This document shows, piece after piece, positions 33,260 through 45,000 of a stretch of 64,000 nucleotides of DNA. Both the position numbers and the translations under genes were made by a program. Source of the stretch: Taudactylus pleione (lineage: Eukaryota > Chordata > Amphibia > Anura > Myobatrachidae). The notes beneath the pieces are model-generated. The model searched no databases and was not told the origin of the DNA. It was given only the letters and a program-made list of their open reading frames with translations. The stretch covers positions 734,001 through 798,000 of the forward strand of contig JAUIMM010000740.1 of the NCBI GenBank assembly GCA_031769625.1. The letters are read 5' to 3'. How positions within the stretch are numbered: position 1 is the first letter of the stretch; each line of letters begins with the position of its first letter.

Positions 33260-35499
33260 TGTTAGGTAAGTGAAAGTAGCTGCTTAGTGTTAGAAGTGTT
33301 AGGTAAGTGAAAGTAGCTTCTTAGTGTTAGAAGTGTTAGGTAAGTGAAAGTAGCACTTAGTGTTAGAAGTGTTAGGTAAGTGAAAGTAGCTTCTTAGTGT
33401 TAGAAGTGTTAGGTAAGTGAAAGTAGCTTCTTAGTGTTAGCAGCGTTAGGTAAGTGAAAGTAGCTGCTTAGTGTTAGAAGCATTAGGTAAGTGAAAGTAG
33501 CTTCTTAGTGTTAGAAGTGTTAGGTAAGTGAAAGTAGCTTCTTAGTGTTAGAAGTGTTAGGTAAGTGAAAGTAGCTGCTTAGTGTTAGAAGTGTTAGGTA
33601 AGTGAAAGTAGCTTCTTAGTGTTAGAAGTATTAGGTAAGTGAAAGTAGCTGCTTAGTGTTAGAAGTGTTAGGTAAGTGAAAGTAGCTTCTTAGTGATAGA
33701 AGTGTTAGGTAAGTGAAAGTAGCTTCTTAGTGTTAGAAGTGTTAGGTAAGTGAAAGTAGCTGCTTAGTGTTAGAAGTGTTAGGTAAGTGAAAGTAGCTGC
33801 TTAGTGTTAGAAGTGTTAGGTAAGTGAAAGTAGCTTCTTAGTGTTAGAAGTGTTAGGTAAGTGAAAGTAGTTCTTAGTGTTAGAAGTGTTAGGTAAGTGA
33901 AAGTAGTTCTTAGTGTTAGAAGTGTTAGGTAAGTGAAAGTAGTTCTTAGTGTTAGAAGTGTTAGGTAAGTGAAAGTAGTTCTTAGTGTTAGAAGTGTTAG
34001 GTAAGTGAAAGTAGCTTCTTAGTGTTAGAAGTGTTAGGTAAGTGAAAGTAGCTTCTTAGTGTTAGAAGTGTTAGGTAAGTGAAAGTAGCTGCTTAGTGTT
34101 AGAAGTATTAGGTAAGTGAAAGTAGCTGCTTAGTGTTAGCAGCATTAGGTAAGTGAAAGTAGCTGCTTAGTGTTAGCAGCGTTAGGTAAGTGAAAGTAGC
34201 TGCTTAGTGTTAGCAGCGTTAGGTAAGTGAAAGTAGCTGCTTAGTGTTAGAAGTATTAGGTAAGTGAAAGTAGCTGCTTAGTGTTAGAAGTATTAGGTAA
34301 GTGAAAGTAGCTGCTTAGTGTTAGAAGTATTAGGTAAGTGAAAGTAGCTTCTTAGTGTTAGAAGTGTTAGGTAAGTGAAAGTAGCTGCTTAGTGTTAGAA
34401 GTATTATGTAAGTGAAAGTAGCTGCTTAGTGTTAGAAGTGTTAGGTAAGTGAAAGTAGCTCTTAGTGTTAGAAGTGTTAGGTAAGTGAAAGTAGCTGCTT
34501 AGTGTTAGAAGTGTTAGGTAAGTGAAAGTAGCTGCTTAGTGTTAGAAGTGTTAGGTAAGTGAAAGTAGCTGCTTAGTGTTAGAAGTATTAGGTAAGTGAA
34601 AGTAGCTCTTAGTGTTAGAAGTGTTAGGTAAGTGAAAGTAGCTGCTTAGTGTTAGAAGTGTTAGGTAAGTGAAAGTAGCTGCTTAGTGTTAGAAGTGTTA
34701 GGTAAGTGAAAGTAGCTGCTTATTGTTAGAAGTGTTAGGTAAGTGAAAGTAGCTCTTAGTGTTAGCAGCATTAGGTAAGTGAAAGTAGCTGCTTAGTGTT
34801 AGAAGTATTAGGTAAGTGAAAGTAGCTGCTTAGTGTTAGAAGTATTAGGTAAGTGAAAGTAGCTGCTTAGTGTTAGAAGTATTAGGTAAGTGAAAGTAGC
34901 TTCTTAGTGTTAGAAGTGTTAGGTAAGTGAAAGTAGCTGCTTAGTGTTAGAAGTGTTAGGTAAGTGAAAGTAGCTGCTTAGTGTTAGAAGTGTTAGGTAA
35001 GTGAAAGTAGCTGCTTAGTGTTAGAAGTATTAGGTAAGTGAAAGTAGCTCTTAGTGTTAGCAGCATTAGGTAAGTGAAAGTAGCTTCTTAGTGTTAGAAG
35101 TGTTAGGTAAGTGAAAGTAGCTGCTTAGTGTTAGAAGTATTAGGTAAGTGAAAGTAGCTCTTAGTGTTAGCAGCATTAGGTAAGTGAAAGTAGCTTCTTA
35201 GTGTTAGCAGCGTTAGGTAAGTGAAAGTAGCTTCTTAGTGTTAGAAGTGTTAGGTAAGTGAAAGTAGCTCCATAGTGTTAGGAGTGTTAGGTAAGTGAAA
35301 GTAGCTGCTTAGTGTTAGAAGTGTTAGGTAAGTGAAAGTAGCTGCTTAGTGTTAGAAGTATTAGGTAAGTGAAAGTAGCTCTTAGTGTTAGCAGCATTAG
35401 GTAAGTGAAAGTAGCTTCTTAGTGTTAGCAGCGTTAGGTAAGTGAAAGTAGCTTCTTAGTGTTAGAAGTGTTAGGTAAGTGAAAGTCGCTTCTTCGTGT

Positions 35500-38400
35500 T
35501 AGAAGTGTTAGGTAAGTGAAAGTAGCTTCTTAGTGTTAGAAGTATTAGGTAAGTGAAAGTAGCATCTTAGTGTTAGCAGTATTAGGTAAGTGAAAGTATC
35601 TGCTTAGTGTTAGAAGTGTTAGGTAAGTGAAAGTCGCTTCTTAGTGTTAGAAGTGTTAGGTAAGTGAAAGTAGCTTCTTAGTGTTAGAAGTATTAGGTAA
35701 GTGAAAGTAGCTGCTTAGTGTTAGAAGTATTAGGTAAGTGAAAGTATCTGCTTAGTGTTAGAAGTGTTAGGTAAGTGAAAGTAGCTTCTTAGTGTTAGAA
35801 GTGTTAGGTAAGTGAAAGTAGCTCTTAGTGTTAGAAGTGTTAGGTAAGTGAAAGTAGCTGCTTAGTGTTAGCAGCATTAGGTAAGTGAAAGTAGCTCTTA
35901 GTGTTAGGAGTGTTAGGTAAGTGAAAGTAGCTTCTTAGTGTTAGCAGCGTTAGGTAAGTGAAAGTAGCTCTTAGTGTTAGAAGTGTTAGGTAAGTGAAAG
36001 TAGCTTCTTAGTGTTAGAAGTGTTAGGTAAGTGAAAGTAGCTCCATAGTGTTAGGAGTGTTAGGTAAGTGAAAGTAGCTTCTTAGTGTTAGAAGTGTTAG
36101 GTAAGTGAAAGTAGCTTCTTAGTGTTAGAAGTGTTAGGTAAGTGAAAGTAGCTCTTAGTGTTAGAAGTGTTAGGTAAGTGAAAGTAGCTCTTATTGTTAG
36201 GAGTGTTAGGTAAGTGAAAGTAGCTTCTTAGTGTTAGCAGCGTTAGGTAAGTGAAAGCAGCTTCTTAGTGTTAGAAGTGTTAGGTAAGTGAAAGTAGCTC
36301 TTAGTGTTAGAAGTGTTAGGTAAGTGAAAGTAGCTCTTAGTGTTAGAAGTGTTAGGTAAGTGAAAGTAGCTCTTAGTGTTAGAAGTGTTAGGTAAGTGAA
36401 AGTAGCTTCTTAGTGTTAGAAGTGTTAGGTAAGTGAAAGTAGCTCTTAGTGTTAGAAGTGTTAGGTAAGTGAAAGTAGCTTCTTAGTGTTAGAAGTGTTA
36501 GGTAAGTGAAAGTAGCTGCTTAGTGTTAGAAGCATTAGGTAAGTGAAAGTAGCTCTTAGTGTTAGAAGTGTTAGGTAAGTGAAAGTAGCTGCTTAGTGTT
36601 AGAAGTGTTAGGTAAGTGAAAGTAGCTGCTTAGTGTTAGAAGTGTTAGGTAAGTGAAAGTAGCTCTTAGTGTTAGCAGCGTTAGGTAAGTGAAAGTAGCT
36701 GTTAGTGTTAGAAGTATTAGGTAAGTGAAAGTAGCTGTTAGTGTTAGAAGTGTTAGGTAAGTGAAAGTAGCTGCTTAGTGTTAGAAGTGTTAGGTAAGTG
36801 AAAGTAGCTGTTAGTGTTAGAAGTGTTAGGTAAGTGAAAGTAGCTGCTTAGTGTTAGAAGTATTAGGTAAGTGAAAGTAGCTCTTAGTGTTAGAAGTGTT
36901 AGGTAAGTGAAAGTAGCTCTTAGTGTTAGAAGCATTAGGTAAGTGAAAGTAGCTGTTAGCGTTAGAAGTGTTAGGTAAGTGAAAGTAGCTCTTAGTGTTA
37001 GCAGCATTAGGTAAGTGAAAGTAGCTGCTTAGTGTTAGAAGCGTTAGGTAAGTGAAAGTAGCTCTTAGTGTTAGAAGCATTAGGTAAGTGAAAGTAGCTT
37101 CTTAGTGTTAGCAGCATTAGGTAAGTGAAAGTAGCTCTTAGTGTTAGAAGTATTAGGTAAGTGAAAGGAGCTGTTAGTGTTAGAAGTGTTAGGTAAGTGA
37201 AAGTAGCTCTTAGTGTTAGAAGTATTAGGTAAGTGAAAGTAGCTCTTAGTGTTAGAAGTGTTAGGTAAGTGAAAGTAGCTCTTAGTGTTAGAAGTGTTAG
37301 GTAAGTGAAAGTAGCTGCTTAGTGTTAGAAGTATTAGGTAAGTGAAAGTAGCTCTTAGTGTTAGAAGCATTAGGTAAGTGAAAGTAGCTTCTTAGTGTTA
37401 GAAGTGTTAGGTAAGTGAAAGTAGCTTCTTAGTGTTAGAAGTGTTAGGTAAGTGAAAGTAGCTCTTAGTGTTAGAAGTGTTAGGTAAGTGAAAGTAGCTG
37501 CTTAGTGTTAGAAGTGTTAGGTAAGTGAAAGTAGCTGCTTAGTGTTAGAAGTGTTAGGTAAGTGAAAGTAGCTGCTTAGTGTTAGAAGTGTTAGGTAAGT
37601 GAAAGTAGCTCTTAGTGTTAGCAGCGTTAGGTAAGTGAAAGTAGCTCTTAGTGTTAGCAGCGTTAGGTAAGTGAAAATAGCTCTTAGTGTTAGAAGTGTT
37701 AGGTAAGTGAAAGTAGCTGCTTAGTGTTAGAAGTGTTAGGTAAGTGAAAGTAGCTGCTTAGTGTTAGAAGTGTTAGGTAAGTGAAAGTAGCTCTTAGTGT
37801 TAGCAGCGTTAGGTAAGTGAAAGTAGCTGTTAGTGTTAGAAGTATTAGGTAAGTGAAAGTAGCTGTTAGTGTTAGAAGTGTTAGGTAAGTGAAAGTAGCT
37901 GCTTAGTGTTAGAAGTGTTAGGTAAGTGAAAGTAGCTGTTAGTGTTAGAAGTGTTAGGTAAGTGAAAGTAGCTGCTTAGTGTTAGAAGTATTAGGTAAGT
38001 GAAAGTAGCTCTTAGTGTTAGAAGTGTTAGGTAAGTGAAAGTAGCTCTTAGTGTTAGAAGCATTAGGTAAGTGAAAGTAGCTGTTAGTGTTAGAAGTGTT
38101 CGGTAAGTGAAAGTAGCTCTAAGTGTTAGCAGCATTAGGTAAGTGAAAGTAGCTGCTTAGTGTTAGAAGTGTTAGGTAAGTGAAAGTAGCTGCTTAGTGT
38201 TAGAAGTATTAGGTAAGTGAAAGTAGCTCTTAGTGTTAGAAGTATTAGGTAAGTGAAAGTAGCTCTTAGTGTTAGAAGCATTAGGTAAGTGAAAGTAGCT
38301 TCTTAGTGTTAGCAGCATTAGGTAAGTGAAAGTAGCTCTTAGTGTTAGAAGTGTTAGGTAAGTGAAAGTAGCTCTTAGTGTTAGAAGTATTAGGTAAGTG

Positions 38401-39050
38401 AAAGTAGCTGTTAGTGTTAGAAGTGTTAGGTAAGTGAAAGTAGCTCTTAGTGTTAGAAGTATTAGGTAAGTGAAAGTAGCTGTTAGTGTTAGAAGTGTTA
38501 GGTAAGTGAAAGTAGCTTCTTAGTGTTAGAAGTGTTAGGTAAGTGAAAGTAGCTGCTTAGTGTTAGAAGTATTAGGTAAGTGAAAGTAGCTGTTAGTGTT
38601 AGAAGTGTTAGGTAAGTGAAAGTAGCTCTTAGTGTTAGAAGTATTAGGTAAGTGAAAGTAGCTGTTAGTGTTAGAAGTGTTAGGTAAGTGAAAGTAGCTT
38701 CTTAGTGTTAGAAGTGTTAGGTAAGTGAAAGTAGCTGCTTAGAGTTAGAAGTATTAGGTAAGTGAAAGTAGCTCTTAGTGTTAGAAGTATTAGGTAAGTG
38801 AAAGTAGCTGTTAGTGTTAGAAGTGTTAGGTAAGTGAAAGTAGCTCTTAGTGTTAGAAGTGTTAGGTAAGTGAAAGTAGCTCTTAGTGTTAGAAGTATTA
38901 GGTAAGTGAAAGTAGCTGTTAGTGTTAGAAGTGTTAGGTAAGTGAAAGTAGCTCTTAGTGTTAGAAGTATTAGGTAAGTGAAAGTAGCTGTTAGTGTTAG
39001 AAGTGTTAGGTAAGTGAAAGTAGCTCTTAGTGTTAGAAGTGTTAGGTAAG
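35500..39050 (+). repeat. Satellite segment duplicated at about 62200-64000
   Basis: The rare series agcatcttag, gcagtatt, gtatctgctt at 35561 recurs at 62375 (offset 26,814). The series beginning gcattagg at 36532 recurs at 62941 (offset 26,409). The 405-bp difference equals eleven monomers. Within the segment, an 1,128-bp tandem duplication relates the 36.65-37.0 kb stretch to 37.78-38.1 kb. Farther right the distant copy matches 38278 at 63450 (offset 25,172). Confidence 0.78.
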
Positions 39051-42000
39051 TGAAAGTAGCTGCTTAGTGTTAGAAGTATTAGGTAAGTGAAAGTAGCTCT
39101 TAGTGTTAGAAGCAATAGGTAAGTGAAAGTAGCTTCTTAGTGTTAGAAGTGTTAGGTAGGTGAAAGTAGCTTCTTAGTGTTAGAAGTGTTAGGTAAGTGA
39201 AAGTAGCTTCTTAGTGTTAGAAGTGTTAGGTAAGTGAAAGTAGCTCTTAGTGTTAGAAGTGTTAGGTAAGTGAAAGTAGCTTCTTAGTGTTAGAAGTGTT
39301 AGGTAAGTGAAAGTAGCTTCTTAGTGTTAGAAGTGTTAGGTAAGTGAAAGTAGCTGCTTAGTGTTAGAAGTATTAGGTAAGTGAAAGTAGCTCTTAGTGT
39401 TAGAAGCATTAGGTAAGTGAAAGTAGCTTCTTAGTGTTAGAAGTGTTAGGTAAGTGAAAGTAGCTTCTTAGTGTTAGAAGTGTTAGGTAAGTGAAAGTAG
39501 CTTCTTAGTGTTAGAAGTGTTTGGTAAGTGAAAGTAGCTCTTAGTGTTAGAAGTGTTAGGTAAGTGAAAGTAGCTTCTTAGTGTTAGAAGTGTTAGGTAA
39601 GTGAAAGTAGCTTCTTAGTGTTAGAAGTGTTAGGTAAGTGAAAGTAGCTTCTTAGTGTTAGAAGTGTTAGGTAAGTGAAAGTAGCATCTTATTGTTAGAA
39701 GTGTTAGGTAAGTGAAAGTAGCTCTTAGTGTTAGAAGTGTTAGGTAAGTGAAAGTAACTTCTTAGTGTTAGAAGTGTTAGGTAAGTGAAAGTAGCTGCTT
39801 AGTGTTAGAAGCATTAGGTAAGTGAAAGTAGCTTCTTAGTGTTAGAAGTGTTAGGTAAGTGAAAGTAACTTCTTAGTGTTAGAAGTGTTAGGTAAGTGAA
39901 AGTAGCTTCTTAGTGTTAGAAGTGTTAGGTAAGTGAAAGTAACTTCTTAGTGTTAGAAGCATTAGGTAAGTGAAAGTAGCTGCTTAGTGTTAGAAGTGTT
40001 AGGTAAGTGAAAGTAGCTCTTAGTGTTAGAAGTGTTAGGTAAGTGAAAGTAGCTGCTTAGTGTTAGAAGTGTTAGGTAAGTGAAAGTAGCTGCTTAGTGT
40101 TAGCAGTGTTAGGTAAGTGAAAGTAGCTCTTAGTGTTAGAAGTATTAGGTAAGTGAAAGTAGCTCTTAGTGTTAGAAGTATTAGGTAAGTGAAAGTAGCT
40201 GCTTAGTGTTAGCAGCGTTAGGTAAGTGAAAGTAGCTGCTTAGTGTTAGCAGCGTTAGGTAAGTGAAAGTAGCTCTTAGTGTTAGAAGTGTTAGGTAAGT
40301 GAAAGTAGCTGCTTAGTGTTAGAAGTGTTAGGTAAGTGAAAGTAGCTTCTTAGTGTTAGAAGTGTTAGGTAAGTGAAAGTAGCTTTTAGTGTTAGGAGTG
40401 TTAGGTAAGTGAAAGTAGCTTCTTAGTGTTAGCAGCATTAGGTAAGTGAAAGTAGCTGCTTAGTGTTAGCAGCGTTAGGTAAGTGAAAGTAGCTGCTTAG
40501 TGTTAGCAGCGTTAGGTAAGTGAAAGTAGCTCTTAGTGTTAGAAGTGTTAGGTAAGTGAAAGTAGCTGCTTAGTGTTAGAAGTGTTAGGTAAGTGAAAGT
40601 AGCTTCTTAGTGTTAGAAGTGTTAGGTAAGTGAAAGTAGCTTCTTAGTGTTAGAAGTGTTAGGTAAGTGAAAGTAGCTTCTTAGTGTTAGAAGTGTTAGG
40701 TAAGTGAAAGTAGCTCTTAGTGTTAGAAGTGTTAGGTAAGTGAAAGTAGCTCTTAGTGTTAGAAGTGTTAGGTAAGTGAAAGTAGCTCTTAGTGTTAGAA
40801 GTGTTAGATAAGTGAAAGTAGCTGCTTAGTGTTAGAAGCATTAGGTAAGTGAAAGTAGCTGTTAGTGTTAGAAGTGTTAGGTAAGTGAAAGTAGCTCTTA
40901 GTGTTAGAAGTGTTAGGTAAGTGAAAGTAGCTCTTAGTGTTAGAAGTGTTAGGTAAGTGAAAGTAGCTCTTAGTGTTAGAAGTGTTAGATAAGTGAAAGT
41001 AGCTGCTTAGTGTTAGAAGCATTAGGTAAGTGAAAGTAGCTGTTAGTGTTAGAAGTGTTAGGTAAGTGAAAGTAGCTTCTTAGTGTTAGAAGTGTTAGGT
41101 AAGTGAAAGTAGCTTCTTAGTGTTAGCAGCGTTAGGTAAGTGAAAGTAGCTCTTAGTGTTAGAAGTGTTAGGTAAGTGAAAGTAGCTGTTAGTGTTAGAA
41201 GTGTTAGGTAAGTGAAAGTAGCTTCTTAGTGTTAGAAGTGTTAGGTAAGTGAAAGTAGCTCTTAGTGTTAGAAGCATTAGGTAAGTGAAAGTAGCTCTTA
41301 GTGTTAGAAGTGTTAGGTAAGTGAAAGTAGCTCTTAGTGTTAGAAGTGTTAGGTAAGTGAAAGTAGCTTCTTAGTGTTAGAAGTGTTAGGTAAGTGAAAG
41401 TAGCTGCTTAGTGTTAGCAGCATTAGGTAAGTGAAAGTAGCTCTTAGTGTTAGCAGCATTAGGTAAGTGAAAGTAGCTTCTTAGTGTTAGCAGCATTAGG
41501 TAAGTGAAAGTAGCTCTTAGTGTTAGAAGTGTTAGGTAAGTGAAAGTAGCTGCTTAGTGTTAGAAGCATTAGGTAAGTGAAAGTAGCTCTTAGTGCTAGA
41601 AGCATTAGGTAAGTGAAAGTAGCTCTTAGTGTTAGAAGTGTTAGGTAAGTGAAAGTAGCTGCTTAGTGTTAGAAGTATTAGGTAAGTGAAAGTAGCTCTT
41701 AGTGTTAGCAGCATTAGGTAAGTGAAAGTAGCTTCTTAGTGTTAGCAGCGTTAGGTAAGTGAAAGTAGCTTCTTAGTGTTAGAAGTGTTAGGTAAGTGAA
41801 AGTAGCTTCTTAGTGTTAGAAGTGTTAGGTAAGTGAAAGTAGCATCTTAGTGTTAGCAGTATTAGGTAAGTGAAAGTAGCTTCTTAGTGTTAGAAGTATT
41901 AGGTAAGTGAAAGTAGCTTCTTAGTGTTAGCAGCGTTAGGTAAGTGAAAGTAGCTCTTAGTGTTAGCAGCATTAGGTAAGTGAAAGTAGCTGCTTAGTGT

Positions 42001-45000
42001 TAGAAGTGTTAGGTAAGTGAAAGTAGCTCTTAGTGTTAGCAGCATTAGGTAAGTGAAAGTAGCTCTTAGTGTTAGCAGCATTAGGTAAGTGAAAGTAGCT
42101 CTTAGTGTTAGAAGTATTAGGTAAGTGAAAGTAGCTCTTAGTGTTAGCAGCATTAGGTAAGTGAAAGTAGCTCTTAGTGTTAGCAGCATTAGGTAAGTGA
42201 AAGTAGCTTCTTAGTGTTAGAAGTGTTAGGTAAGTGAAAGTAGCTGCTTAGTGTTAGAAGTGTTAGGTAAGTGAAAGTAGCTCTTAGTGTTAGAAGTGTT
42301 AGGTAAGTGAAAGTAGCTTCTTAGTGTTAGAAGTGTTAGGTAAGTGAAAGTAGCTGCTTAGTGTTAGAAGTGTTAGGTAAGTGAAAGTAGCTCTTAGTGT
42401 TAGAAGTGTTAGGTAAGTGAAAGTAGCTGCTTAGTGTTAGAAGTATTAGGTAAGTGAAAGTAGCTGTTAGTGTTAGAAGTGTTAGGTAAGTGAAAGTAGC
42501 TGCTTAGTGTTAGCAGCATTAGGTAAGTGAAAGTAGCTGCTTAGTGTTAGAAGTGTTAGGTAAGTGAAAGTAGCTCTTAGTGTTAGCAGCATTAGGTAAG
42601 TGAAAGTAGCTGCTTAGTGTTAGCAGCATTAGGTAAGTGAAAGTAGCTGCTTAGTGTTAGAAGTGTTAGGTAAGTGAAAGTAGCTCTTAGTGTTAGAAGT
42701 GTTAGGTAAGTGAAAGTAGCTCTTAGTGTTAGCAGCGTTAGGTAAGTGAAAGTAGCTCTTAGTGTTAGAAGTGTTAGGTAAGTGAAAGTAGCTTCTTAGT
42801 GTTAGAAGTGTTAGGTAAGTGAAAGTAGCTTCTTAGTGTTAGAAGTGTTAGGTAAGTGAAAGTAGCTTCTTAGTGTTAGAAGTGTTAGGTAAGTGAAAGT
42901 AGCTCTTAGTGTTAGAAGTGTTAGGTAAGTGAAAGTAGCTGCTTAGTGTTAGCAGTGTTAGGTAAGTGAAAGTAGCTCTTAGTGTTAGAAGTGTTAGGTA
43001 AGTGAAAGTAGCTTCTTAGTGTTAGAAGTGTTAGGTAAGTGAAAGTAGCTCTTAGTGTTAGCAGCATTAGGTAAGTGAAAGTAGCTTCTTAGTGTTAGAA
43101 GTGTTAGGTAAGTGAAAGTAGCTTCTTAGTGTTAGAAGTGTTAGGTAAGTGAAAGTAGCTGCTTAGTGTTAGCAGCGTTAGGTAAGTGAAAGTAGCTCTT
43201 AGTGTTAGAAGTGTTAGGTAAGTGAAAGTAGCTCTTAGTGTTAGAAGTGTTAGGTAAGTGAAAGTAGCTCTTAGTGTTAGAAGTGTTAGGTAAGTGAAAG
43301 TAGCTGCTTAGTGTTAGCAGCGTTAGGTAAGTGAAAGTAGCTTCTTAGTGTTAGCAGCATTAGGTAAGTGAAAGTAGCTCTTAGTGTTAGAAGTGTTAGG
43401 TAAGTGAAAGTAGCTCTTAGTGTTAGGAGTGTTAGGTAAGTGAAAGTAGCTGTTAGTGTTAGAAGTGTTAGGTAAGTGAAAGTAGCTGCTTAGTGTTAGC
43501 AGCGTTAGGTAAGTGAAAGTAGCTTCTTAGTGTTAGAAGTATTAGGTAAGTGAAAGTAGCTCTTAGTGTTAGAAGTGTTAGGTAAGTGAAAGTAGCTTCT
43601 TAGTGTTAGAAGTATTAGGTAAGTGAAAGTAGCTCTTAGTGTTAGCAGTGTTAGGTAAGTGAAAGTAGCTCTTAGTGTTAGAAGTGTTAGGTAAGTGAAA
43701 GTAGCTGCTTAGTGTTAGCAGCGTTAGGTAAGTGAAAGTAGCTTCTTAGTGTTAGCAGCATTAGGTAAGTGAAAGTAGCTCTTAGTGTTAGAAGTGTTAG
43801 GTAAGTGAAAGTAGCTCTTAGTGTTAGGAGTGTTAGGTAAGTGAAAGTAGCTGTTAGTGTTAGAAGTGTTAGGTAAGTGAAAGTAGCTGCTTAGTGTTAG
43901 CAGTATTAGGTAAGTGAAAGTAGCTGCTTAGTGTTAGCAGCATTAGGTAAGTGAAAGTAGCTCTTAGTGTTAGGAGTGTTAGGTAAGTGAAAGTAGCTCA
44001 TAGTGTTAGCAGCATTAGGTAAGTGAAAGTAGATGCTTAGTGTTAGCAGCGTTAGGTAAGTGAAAGTAGCTCTTAGTGTTAGAAGTGTTAGGTAAGTGAA
44101 AGTAGCTCTTAGTGTTAGAAGTGTTAGGTAAGTGAAAGTAGCTCTTAGTGTTAGAAGTGTTAGGTAAGTGAAAGTAGCTGCTTAGTGTTAGAAGTGTTAG
44201 GTAAGTGAAAGTAGCTGCTTAGTGTTAGAAGTGTTAGGTAAGTGAAAGTAGCTCTTAGTGTTAGAAGTGTTAGGTAAGTGAAAGTAGCTCTTAGTGTTAG
44301 CTGCGTTAGGTAAGTGAAAGTAGCTCTTAGTGTTAGCAGCGTTAGGTAAGAGAAAGTAGCTCTTAGTGTTAGAAGTGTTAGGTAAGTGAAAGTAGCTGCT
44401 TAGTGTTAGAAGTGTTAGGTAAGTGAAAGTAGCTTCTTAGTGTTAGAAGTGTTAGGTAAGTGAAAGTAGCTCCATAGTGTTAGAAGTATTAGGTAAGTGA
44501 AAGTAGCTCTTAGTATTAGAAGTATTAGGTAAGTGAAAGTAGCTCTTAGTGTTAGCAGCATTAGGTAAGTGAAAGTAGCTCTTAGTGTTAGAAGTGTTAG
44601 GTAAGTGAAAGTAGCTCTTAGTGTTAGAAGTGTTAGGTAAGTGAAAGTTGCTGCTTAGTGTTAGAAGTGTTAGGTAAGTGAAAGTAGCTTCTTAGTGTTA
44701 GCAGCGTTAGGTAAGTGAAAGTAGCTCTTAGTGTTAGAAGTATTAGGTAAGTGAAAGTAGCTTCTTAGTGTTAGAAGTATTAGGTAAGTGAAAGTAGCTG
44801 CTTAGTGTTAGAAGTGTTAGGTAAGTGAAAGTAGCTCTTAGTGTTAGAAGTATTAGGTAAGTGAAAGTAGCTGCTTAGTGTTAGCAGTGTTAGGTAAGTG
44901 AAAGTAGCTCTTAGTGTTAGCAGTGTTAGGTAAGTGAAAGTAGCTGCTTAGTGTTAGAAGTGTTAGGTAAGTGAAAGTAGCTTCTTAGTGTTAGAAGTGT

